Shown: positions 1-6,004 of the stretch, one piece after another | How positions within the stretch are numbered: the stretch's first letter is position 1 | How the letters are laid out: each line of letters begins with the position of its first letter | Origin: an archaeon | Lineage (GTDB): Archaea > Asgardarchaeota > Hermodarchaeia > Hermodarchaeales > Hermodarchaeaceae | Direction: 5' to 3' | DNA: 14,754 bases | NCBI GenBank assembly: GCA_016550485.1 | Contig: JABXGV010000284.1 | Coordinates: 1 to 14,754, forward strand | Translations under genes and position numbers: made by a program | Notes under the pieces: model-generated | Seen by the model: only the letters and a program-made list of their open reading frames with translations | What the model was told of the DNA's origin: nothing | The model's database searches: none

Positions 1-88
1 GGTCATCATGGATTTAATGGGTAAGTGGTAGCCCTAATTCCTAAGCTGAGTGTACTTCGAAGCGTATCGCGAGTTGGAGAAAACCGTC

Positions 89-1531
89 GTGCAGCAGAGA
101 AGACGAATAGTAAAGATTAGGAACGACGCGTGCAACCCGAATCAGTGCAACTATGAATGCATAGACGTGTGCCCTGTAGGCAGACGCAAAGAAAGACTGG
201 CCCCAATCAAACTCATAAAGGAGAGTAGTAAACCTGTCATTGAGGGCTCCTTGTGTACGAGTTGCGGGAAATGCGTCACTAGGTGCCCGTTAGGTGCCAT
301 CATCATAAGCTACGAAATAGGCGGTCAGAAAATCCAAGGCACCCAGCTTCCAATCGATTTGAAAAGGTGGAAGCAGAGCCCTTACATAATTAACCCAACG
401 GTCTTTCGCCGCTTTAGCGAGAAAGACACGATTTTTGGTCGGGTTCAGTGCAATCCTAATTTTGAAAATTATCAAGTTGGTATTCACTCACACCTAGATG
501 CAATCCTGCAAGCTAGGAGGTCTGGGTATTCAAGAGTAGACCATGCATTGAGTGCTGCATCTTGGACTGTGTATGACCACTTTCGGGGCGCCTTTTCTTG
601 GAACAAATTAACCTATGCCCCTGGTGCCAAATTTGATGAGGGGCTTGGTGAACCACCTACAGGTCGGTTTGAAGTCAAGGACCCTGAAAGAACAACTCAT
701 ATTGTGAAACACGCAGCCCGATCCTATGGAGCCGCATTAGTTGGCATTTGTAAGCTAGATCGCAACTGGCTCTATACCCATGACTTGAAAGGGGTATCGG
801 AAAACATTCCCGCCCACATAGAGAACGTCGTAGTTATGGCAATCGAAATGGACCTTGAAGCGCTCCAAACTACCCCTGCCTATCCGGGAGCATATGCCAC
901 AGGCAATGGATACTCACGAATGGCCTTTACACAGGCGTGTCTAGCTGAATTTATCCGTGAATTAGGTTATGACGCGATTCCAGCAGGGAACAACTTGGGA
1001 TTGAGCGTTCCTTTGGCGATTGACGCGGGACTCGGACAGTATGGTCGACACGGATTGCTGATAACCCCAGAATTTGGGTCAAATGTAAGGCTCTGCAAGG
1101 TGTTCACCGATCTCCCCTTGCTACCTGACGCTCCTATCGATTTTGGTGCGCTAGATTTCTGCCGTACCTGTAAGAGTTGTGCCGATGCATGTCCCTCCTC
1201 CTCTATTAGTTATGATGACAACCCCTCTTGGGTTGGGCCGACAATTTCTAACAACCCTGGAATTTTGAAATGGTACGTGAATGTTGAATCTTGCTATAAT
1301 TTCTGGACTCTGAATGGTAACGACTGTAGCCGCTGTATTATTTCATGTCCCTTCACAAGGAATCGGCACTGGTCCCATGGTGTCAAGCGATTCTTCATCA
1401 AGCAGATTCCCTGGCTCAATCGGCTTTGGGTCAAGCTTGATAGCTGGATGGGATATGGAAAACAGCGGAACCCCACTGCCTTCTGGAAACCGGAAAAGGA
1501 ATTCATTCACACTCGAAAGGGGAATCGATAA
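89..1531 (+). CDS. Reductive dehalogenase-like corrinoid/Fe-S protein with an ABCE1-type N-terminal ferredoxin domain
   Basis: The C-terminal half matches the RdhA/QueG-like corrinoid reductase superfamily. Counting from an upstream GTG at 50, it has GYSRMAF near residue 288, the stretch NNLGLSVPLAIDAGLGQYGRHGLL (314-337, given as landmarks only), and two cluster motifs: C371-x2-C-x2-C-x3-CP, then C415 followed by C426-x2-C-x3-CP. The N-terminus is unusual: C28-x4-C33-x3-C37-x3-C41P plus C69-x2-C-x2-C-x3-C79P is the arrangement of the ABCE1/RLI ferredoxin domain. The protein could therefore hold four [4Fe-4S] clusters plus a corrinoid. There is no Tat signal or membrane segment, so a cytoplasmic location is inferred, unlike respiratory RdhA. 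The frame opens after a TGA at 47-49. GTG at 50 has no ribosome binding site, while GTG at 89 lies 9 nt after GGAG (76-79) and gives an ABCE1-like N-terminal length, so 89 is preferred. The substrate is unknown; dehalogenation is inferred from family only. Confidence 0.85.
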   Translation: MQQRRRIVKIRNDACNPNQCNYECIDVCPVGRRKERLAPIKLIKESSKPVIEGSLCTSCGKCVTRCPLGAIIISYEIGGQKIQGTQLPIDLKRWKQSPYIINPTVFRRFSEKDTIFGRVQCNPNFENYQVGIHSHLDAILQARRSGYSRVDHALSAASWTVYDHFRGAFSWNKLTYAPGAKFDEGLGEPPTGRFEVKDPERTTHIVKHAARSYGAALVGICKLDRNWLYTHDLKGVSENIPAHIENVVVMAIEMDLEALQTTPAYPGAYATGNGYSRMAFTQACLAEFIRELGYDAIPAGNNLGLSVPLAIDAGLGQYGRHGLLITPEFGSNVRLCKVFTDLPLLPDAPIDFGALDFCRTCKSCADACPSSSISYDDNPSWVGPTISNNPGILKWYVNVESCYNFWTLNGNDCSRCIISCPFTRNRHWSHGVKRFFIKQIPWLNRLWVKLDSWMGYGKQRNPTAFWKPEKEFIHTRKGNR

Positions 1532-1591
1532 CTCTTCTTCAGTCACATAACTGCAGGAAATTTCCGTGGTAATTATAGACTCACGTTGTGT

Positions 1592-2200
1592 TCAGCTCTC
1601 AAGGGCTTCAATGAATTCTTTTGTCTCTTCGCCTTCGTCGACTAGGATAATTTGCTGGGCTCCTGCTCTATCAAAGTCATATCGTCGAGCTATCAGCATT
1701 CCGTGGAACTTCTCTCGCCCTGTTGAGGTAGTGCCTCGCCAGATGTAGATTTTATCAAAAGTATCAAGGAGGTAGACATCATCAGAAGTCAAGCTCTCCC
1801 GTTCCCTAGGCACTTCGATGAAGAGATTGATTCCACCAGTTATGTGAATACGCCATAGTTTGTATTCTCTCTTTTCCAAGACTACTTCTTTAAGGAAGCC
1901 TTCAGTGTCGAGGTCTGTTACATCAATTGTGCCATCGAAGAGCTCTAGGAATTCAGGAGGCTCTTCTCCTGGCTCCACAGTTACAAGGCGTGCTGCTCCT
2001 TTACGAGCCTGGTCTCGCCAAACCGATGTTACAGCACCTACAAACCGCTCATCAGGTGTTGCTTGAGGACCACACCATAGGTAGATGACTGATTCAGTAT
2101 CAACGAGGTAACAGTCTCCCCTACCAAACTCTGATCTCATAGCAAAAGGCACTTTGACAAGCCGTCCCTTCTGGATGTGGTACTTGGTAAACTTGGCCAT
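1592..2200 (-). CDS. Two-domain gelsolin-like protein (Asgard 2DGel type)
   Basis: This 202-residue protein consists of two gelsolin-like repeats. The hallmark core 'D-x-Y-L-x-D ... I-Y-x-W-x-G' occurs twice: GDCYLVD...VIYLWCG at 28-44 and DDVYLLD...KIYIWRG at 140-156. Each is followed by a T/S-x-x-E-R/K segment and by a V-D/E-x-G-E-E segment (75-80 and 187-192) in the second half of the fold. There is no signal peptide or membrane segment. In eukaryotes such domains bind actin and calcium and sever or cap filaments. Characterised two-domain Asgard gelsolins modulate actin, so a cytoskeletal role is the likely inference. ATG at 2200 is preferred because AAGGTGAT (2212-2205) sits 4 nt before it. 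A GTG at 2209 lies inside that ribosome binding site. The gene converges on the dehalogenase-like gene with a 60-bp gap and appears to be transcribed alone. Confidence 0.88.
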   Translation of the reverse strand: MAKFTKYHIQKGRLVKVPFAMRSEFGRGDCYLVDTESVIYLWCGPQATPDERFVGAVTSVWRDQARKGAARLVTVEPGEEPPEFLELFDGTIDVTDLDTEGFLKEVVLEKREYKLWRIHITGGINLFIEVPRERESLTSDDVYLLDTFDKIYIWRGTTSTGREKFHGMLIARRYDFDRAGAQQIILVDEGEETKEFIEALES

Positions 2201-2250
2201 AGTTATCACCTTCTTTCTATTGCCCTTACAATGACATGCAGTAAAACGGG

Positions 2251-2262
2251 CTTTATAGCTTT
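2251..2262 (-). promoter_or_regulatory. TATA/BRE promoter candidate for the gelsolin-like gene
   Basis: On the minus strand the sequence reads GGAAAGCTATAAAG, a purine-rich BRE-like stretch followed by TATAAAG. It lies about 56 bp upstream of ATG 2200. Transcription starting about 25 bp downstream would leave a leader of about 30 nt containing the AAGGTGAT ribosome binding site. Position and composition are seen; promoter activity is inferred. Confidence 0.45.
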
Positions 2263-2280
2263 CCTTCCTTTAAGAAGGAT

Positions 2281-2289
2281 AGTATAAAC
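2281..2289 (+). promoter_or_regulatory. TATA-box candidate for the structured RNA upstream of hflX
   Basis: AGTATAAAC lies about 25 bp before position 2311, where a long-range helix begins. This is the expected archaeal TATA-to-start distance for a transcript beginning at the helix. It sits back to back with the gelsolin promoter. Because the site is short and A/T-rich, chance occurrence is possible. Confidence 0.35.
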
Positions 2290-2310
2290 AAATAGCTAAA
2301 AAGGGCACTA

Positions 2311-2477
2311 CGATATTCCCCTACAACAGGACCACGGCGCCACGACGCCGGTCCTAAGGGAAGCACACTTTGCCTGGGGAGAAAGGTTTGGCTACAGATT
2401 TTCCAGCGGGGATATCGAGGTTTATAAAATATTTAGGCTTGCATTGCGGCTTTCCTCGTAAAGCCAAGTATGCTTTT
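2311..2477 (+). ncRNA. Candidate structured RNA (or long hflX leader), family unknown
   Basis: Positions 2311-2321 (CGATATTCCCC) pair with 2408-2417 (GGGGATATCG): 10 bp with one bulged T, closing a domain of about 107 nt. Inside it, AGGACC (2328-2333) plus GGCG (2336-2339) pair with CGCC (2346-2349) plus GGTCCT (2350-2355), with a 2-nt bulge and a 6-nt loop. CTGGGGA near 2374-2380 can pair with TTTTCCAG near 2399-2406. A second hairpin follows: GCAT (2441-2444) and GGCTTT (2448-2453) pair with AAAGCC (2460-2465) and ATGC (2470-2473), followed by T5 (2473-2477). CCCT at 2319-2322 could instead pair with AGGG at 2357-2360, so two folds compete. It lacks tRNA T-arm, C/D box, SRP and RNase P signatures. 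It may be an independent RNA or a regulatory leader for hflX. Confidence 0.35.
2441..2477 (+). terminator. Hairpin followed by T5, terminator-like
   Basis: GCAT-tgc-GGCTTT-cctcgt-AAAGCC-aagt-ATGC forms an interrupted stem-loop running straight into TTTTT at 2473-2477. In archaea the T-run is the main terminator element and hairpins are not required, so this is a weak call. If real, it would separate the structured RNA from hflX or act as a conditional stop. Confidence 0.25.
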
Positions 2478-2524
2478 TCCCGGATACTCTTTTGAGCAGT
2501 CCTGCGCACCTTCCTCAGTGGTGC

Positions 2525-2596
2525 TTTATATACAGAATAATCGGCGTGTTTTAAGGTTTTCCCAATTTATAGAAAATCGGCGCGAAGGTTTTTTGA
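2525..2596 (+). promoter_or_regulatory. Duplicated TATA-containing promoter module before hflX
   Basis: Two imperfect direct copies of the same ordered elements are present. Copy 1 has TTTATA at 2525, TCGGCG at 2541 and AAGGTTTT at 2553. Copy 2 has TTTATA at 2566, TCGGCG at 2577 and AAGGTTTT at 2585. Spacing shrinks in the second copy, so the offset falls from 41 to 36 to 32 bp. The second TATA lies about 61 bp before the hflX start, the same distance as the TATA candidate before the gene at 5586. This suggests tandem promoters or a repeated regulator site. Confidence 0.4.
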
Positions 2597-2629
2597 ACTC
2601 TGCATAAATGGTTGTTTACAGTGTGGTGA

Positions 2630-3733
2630 TTGGCAACGCGTGCTTTTGTAGTGATGCTGCGGACAAAAGTTCATGATCACATTGAGTGGCCAGTAGAACT
2701 AGCTGAATTCCGCCAACTGGTAGGAGCTGCAGGGTTTGAGGTAGTGGATAATATTATACAGACGCGTATTCATCGGCACTCGGCTTATCTGCTAGGGAAA
2801 GGCAGAGTAGAGGATTTAGCTCAACGAGTTGTTACAGAACAGATTGAGGTTGTAGCAATCTATAACGTTCTCACTTCAATGCAAAAATACAAGCTCCAAA
2901 AACTACTGCGCTGCGACGTTCTCGACAGATACGAGGTTGTTCTTCAAGTGTTTGAAAAAGAGGCACGCGATAGGGTTTCACAACTTCAGCTAGAATTAGC
3001 TAGGCTTCAGAAAAGCTACCCCTTCATTAAAGTGGCCGTCGGAGAACGACTGAAGAGAGAGAAACCTAGCCGAGGAGAGGCAAGTCGTGGTGGAGGTGAA
3101 TATGCCTATCATTCCAAACTCCAATTAGTGCGGAAAAGAATCGCTAAGGTGAAAAGCGAATTGTCCAAGCTGCGCCGGGAAAATAAGAGCCGCTTACGAG
3201 CCAGACGCAAATTAGGTATTCCTATGGTTTGTCTTGTAGGGTGCTACAATGCAGGGAAAACAAGTTTATTCAACGCTCTTACAGGTGCAGAGAAAGAGGT
3301 CAGTGAGCGCCCTTTCACGACTTTGGCCTCGAAAGTGTCGCATGCCTCCAACCCTGGCGTATTTTTCGTAGATACTATCGGCTTTGCATTAGGGCTGGAT
3401 CCTAGTCTTATCTCTGCATTTCAATTAAACCTAGATGACATGCGGGCATCTGATGTCATTGTGCTTGTCGTCGATGCAGCTGATGATATTATTCTCCTTC
3501 GGATGAAAATCCATAGTGTGCTTAACATACTAGATGCGACAGGAATTGAGCGCCGCCGCATCATACTAGCGTTAAATAAGGCGGATCTTGCGGGCACACA
3601 ACTAGCTGAGCAAGTCATACCATTTATTGAAAAACAATTTGATCTAGAATGGGTAGCCGTGTCAGCGGCTACAGGCTATAATCTTTCAGAACTGGAACTG
3701 CTGATTCGAAGGCGATATGCCTCACTAGCTTAA
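2630..3733 (+). CDS. hflX: HflX-family GTPase (ribosome-associated)
   Basis: This 367-residue protein has the HflX layout. An N-terminal nucleotide-binding-like domain (about 1-110) includes YLLGKGRVEDL at 53-63. A basic helical linker (about 110-195) follows, then a G domain with G1 GCYNAGKTS 204-212, G2 FTT 229-231, G3 DTIG 248-251, G4 NKAD 316-319 and G5 SA 345-346. HflX binds the large ribosomal subunit and in bacteria splits stalled or idle 70S ribosomes. An analogous archaeal role is inferred. The start is uncertain. TTG at 2630 follows an in-frame TGA and overlaps a GGTGAT motif (2625-2630), and no ATG, GTG or TTG lies at the usual spacing after it. ACG at 2636 would. The first beta strand (RAFVVML) needs a start at or before 2636. 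The gene may be co-transcribed with the downstream LysRS-like gene, 85 bp away. Confidence 0.92.
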   Translation: MATRAFVVMLRTKVHDHIEWPVELAEFRQLVGAAGFEVVDNIIQTRIHRHSAYLLGKGRVEDLAQRVVTEQIEVVAIYNVLTSMQKYKLQKLLRCDVLDRYEVVLQVFEKEARDRVSQLQLELARLQKSYPFIKVAVGERLKREKPSRGEASRGGGEYAYHSKLQLVRKRIAKVKSELSKLRRENKSRLRARRKLGIPMVCLVGCYNAGKTSLFNALTGAEKEVSERPFTTLASKVSHASNPGVFFVDTIGFALGLDPSLISAFQLNLDDMRASDVIVLVVDAADDIILLRMKIHSVLNILDATGIERRRIILALNKADLAGTQLAEQVIPFIEKQFDLEWVAVSAATGYNLSELELLIRRRYASLA

Positions 3734-3818
3734 ATCAGGTTTATTGATTACCGACAATAATGGGCGATGGTTTCTTATTATGGTAGCTAGATAACTGTTG
3801 AGTGTCAGGTGGATATTT

Positions 3819-5471
3819 GTGACTACTGAAACCTATCAACATTGGATCGACGCACTCTTAGAAGATGTCATAGAATATTGGGGAGATGACATCAAGACCA
3901 TCAATTGTAGTTGCGGGCTTTCAGTTTCAGGTCTTCAACATGTAGGTAGGCTTCGTGGTGAAATCACTACTCCAAATACACTTATGCATTTACTCCGTGA
4001 TCGAGGCTTCGAGACTCGTCACACGATTGTTCGTTACACAAGCGATGAATGGAAAGGTAAACCCACTCAGCTTGCTCAGTTCTCAGATTCTAAGGAAGCG
4101 AGGAAGTACATCGGCTACCGATTGATTGATGTCCCTGATCCAAAAGGAGAGCTACCTAGTTGGGTAGACCGATACTGGCAAGACTTTGGTAACTATCTTG
4201 ATGCCTTTTCTCGCGACTACGAGATTGTAAGCACTCACGAGATTTACAAATGGCCAGAGATGCAAGATATTGTCCGATATACCGTCCAACATCGTGACCT
4301 AGTTAGAAAAGTTGTTAATCAGTACCGAACCCGAAATCCCTATCCCCCCAACTGGATTCCCGTACATGTTGTATGTAATCGCTGTCATCGAATCAGCACA
4401 ACTACTGTTCTATCGGTTGATTTAGACGCCTACACTGCTGACTATCAGTGTGATAGCTGCAATAAGGAGGGAACTACTAGCCTTGTTAATGGGAAGCTCT
4501 CATGGAGAGTTGAATGGGCGGCATTGTGGCGTGTATTGAATGTGGGCTTTGAACCCTTCGGAAAGGACCACGCGACGCCTGGGGGCTCTCGTGACAGCGC
4601 AAAAGAAATATCAGAAACCGTCTTTCAGTTCAAACCGCCCTATCCCTTCCCCAATGAATGGGTAGGACTAATCGAAGGAGGCGTAGACAAGGGTGATATG
4701 GGGAGTTCCGACTTTCACGGTTTTACACCAAAGGAATGGGAAAGCGTTGCCCCTGGCGAAAGCCTACGCTATCTGTATTTGAAGAATAAACCCATGAAGC
4801 GGATAACACTCGGTCTGGAATACGTACCGACCTACATTGGTCAATATGACCGGGCTGAACGGGTTTACTTCAAACTAGAGGAGTCCAAGGCAACGGCTGA
4901 AGAACTCGGTGATATTCGTCGTTCCTACGAGCTTTCTCAGCTTCAACCGCTACCCTCTACTCCTCCTATACAAATCCCGTTTCTCCATGCGGTAGTCCTT
5001 GTCCAAGTTGTCCCCAAAGAGAACATGTTTGAAGCAGTCATTGCGAAGCTCAAATATCAGAATCTTATTCCCTCGTCAATTACTAAGCAGCAGTATAAAC
5101 AGATTTCACACTGTTTAGAACGGGCCAGAAACTGGGTAAATCGATATGCTCCTCCCAGCTATCGTATACGCATCCTCAACAATCCTCCCTCTTCTCTCAA
5201 CAAACAAATTACACCCCAGCTCCGAACACTCTACCAACAACTGCTTGACCGTCTTTCTCCTGAAAACTGGACGGAGAATGCCATTCGAGAAGCCATGAAA
5301 CAAGTCACTAAACCTCTTCGGCGTGATAAACCTGTACAACAGGAGTTCTTCAGAATCCTTTACCAATCCTTCTTCGGTCAGAACGAAGGTCCCCGCATCT
5401 CCGCCTTCTTCGCGTTCATAGACCCACAAATCGTCATCGAACGCCTCCAATACCTCTCTACGCCACCATAA
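3819..5471 (+). CDS. Class I lysyl-tRNA synthetase homologue with a degenerate KMSKS loop
   Basis: This 550-residue protein aligns by eye along its length with archaeal class I LysRS. It has a HIGH-type motif (SGLQHVG 37-43), an inserted zinc ribbon (C186-x2-C189, C211-x2-C214), a segment WRVEWAALWRVLNVGFEPFGKDH (229-251, landmarks), and the C-terminal helical domain with ARNWVNRYAP (436-445) and GPRISAF (524-530). In canonical enzymes the KMSKS-type loop reads like KMSGSKGN. Here it is DMGSSDFHG (293-301), with both lysines replaced. The D-x-D-x-x-R-K-V-P segment after the HIGH motif is also replaced (YTSDEWKGKPT, 73-83). These changes suggest reduced or altered aminoacylation, so it may be a paralogue with another job. 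GTG at 3819 is chosen because AGGTGGAT (3807-3814) lies 4 nt before it. An upstream TTG at 3798 lacks such a site. Confidence 0.85.
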   Translation: MTTETYQHWIDALLEDVIEYWGDDIKTINCSCGLSVSGLQHVGRLRGEITTPNTLMHLLRDRGFETRHTIVRYTSDEWKGKPTQLAQFSDSKEARKYIGYRLIDVPDPKGELPSWVDRYWQDFGNYLDAFSRDYEIVSTHEIYKWPEMQDIVRYTVQHRDLVRKVVNQYRTRNPYPPNWIPVHVVCNRCHRISTTTVLSVDLDAYTADYQCDSCNKEGTTSLVNGKLSWRVEWAALWRVLNVGFEPFGKDHATPGGSRDSAKEISETVFQFKPPYPFPNEWVGLIEGGVDKGDMGSSDFHGFTPKEWESVAPGESLRYLYLKNKPMKRITLGLEYVPTYIGQYDRAERVYFKLEESKATAEELGDIRRSYELSQLQPLPSTPPIQIPFLHAVVLVQVVPKENMFEAVIAKLKYQNLIPSSITKQQYKQISHCLERARNWVNRYAPPSYRIRILNNPPSSLNKQITPQLRTLYQQLLDRLSPENWTENAIREAMKQVTKPLRRDKPVQQEFFRILYQSFFGQNEGPRISAFFAFIDPQIVIERLQYLSTPP

Positions 5472-5520
5472 CCTCCCTCCCACGGCTCTATTCAAGCCTG
5501 TATCAGCAGCGAGACATAAC

Positions 5521-5529
5521 CTTTTAAAA
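5521..5529 (+). promoter_or_regulatory. TATA-box candidate for the small gene at 5586
   Basis: CTTTTAAAA follows the purine-rich stretch GCGAGACATAAC and lies about 61 bp before ATG 5586. It suggests the small gene has its own promoter, separate from the LysRS-like gene ending at 5471. The call rests only on composition and spacing. Confidence 0.35.
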
Positions 5530-5585
5530 CCTAAACCAGTACAATTCATTAGCCACTAGCCGCTGTGGACTTGGAGCTGATAAGG

Positions 5586-5861
5586 ATGTCAAAGCAATCA
5601 ATCAGCACTTTTCGAAAAACTGTTTACAAACTCGCCCAAGAAATGAAGATCCCTATCGTCGATGAACGAGCCATTGAAAAACTGAGTCTCAACAAAGGCG
5701 CTATCGATTTTGAGGTCCAAATTCGGTTCCGGGAAAACGAAGAGATGAAATTAAAAACGTTTCTCGCTGTGGCTAAATATCATCGTTCGATTGTTATATA
5801 CAAGGATGAGGAATTCTTTATTTTTCAGAATGGTGCGCTTTGGCGGCTCTACGCCAAATAG
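5586..5861 (+). CDS. Small protein of unknown function (91 aa)
   Basis: The family is not recognised. The protein begins with a basic helix-forming segment (MSKQSISTFRKTVYKLAQEM), then a probable alpha/beta fold with alternating strands (AIDFEVQIRF near 45-54, TFLAVAKYHRSIVIY near 63-77, FFIFQNGALWRLY near 81-89). It has no cysteines, membrane segment or signal peptide. ATG at 5586 is chosen because GGAGCTGAT (5573-5581) lies 4 nt before it and matches the anti-SD at eight of nine positions. An in-frame GTG at 5565 lies upstream of that site. The gene is oriented like the LysRS-like gene, 114 bp downstream of it. Its good ribosome binding site supports a real gene. Confidence 0.65.
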   Translation: MSKQSISTFRKTVYKLAQEMKIPIVDERAIEKLSLNKGAIDFEVQIRFRENEEMKLKTFLAVAKYHRSIVIYKDEEFFIFQNGALWRLYAK

Positions 5862-6004
5862 GCTCCCAACTCCTCGCTAAAGATTACACTTACTGGTCTA
5901 GGATTAGCGCCAGATTACAGGACTGTTTACACATGGCTTCTCTTCTTACCACTAACACATAGTGTCTAGTAACTGAGAAAAAGGGATGCGTAAGTTAGCG
6001 ACAA
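5862..6004. other. Convergent intergenic spacer
   Basis: This is the gap between convergent genes. It contains an 8-bp direct repeat AGATTACA (5881-5888 and 5912-5919) flanking a short imperfect CTGG/CCAG stem, and a small ACAC-ATA-GTGT stem near 5958. No gene or clear terminator was seen. Confidence 0.4.

Noticed and set aside
1..88. Tail of an upstream gene or a short ORF before the dehalogenase-like gene
   Set aside because: Stops occur in the relevant frames and too little sequence is available to identify anything.
89..1531. Epoxyqueuosine reductase (QueG) instead of an RdhA-like protein
   Set aside because: The protein is longer than QueG, has the RdhA-type segment with TIFGR near 127-131 and LGYSRMAF-like sequence, and has the extra N-terminal ferredoxin. 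QueG remains a distant relative only.
2311..2417. Intron-containing tRNA, RNase P RNA, SRP RNA or C/D-box RNA
   Set aside because: No T-arm consensus, no RNase P core motifs, no SRP helix 8 motif and no C or D box were found on either strand, so the family is left open.
2470..2606. 45-codon open frame starting ATG 2470 in the hflX upstream region, considered as a leader peptide
   Set aside because: No ribosome binding site precedes it, its ATG sits inside the hairpin stem, and it spans both promoter-like modules.
5115..5549. 144-codon open frame on the minus strand
   Set aside because: It lies almost entirely antisense to the conserved C-terminal domain of the LysRS-like gene and resembles no known protein.
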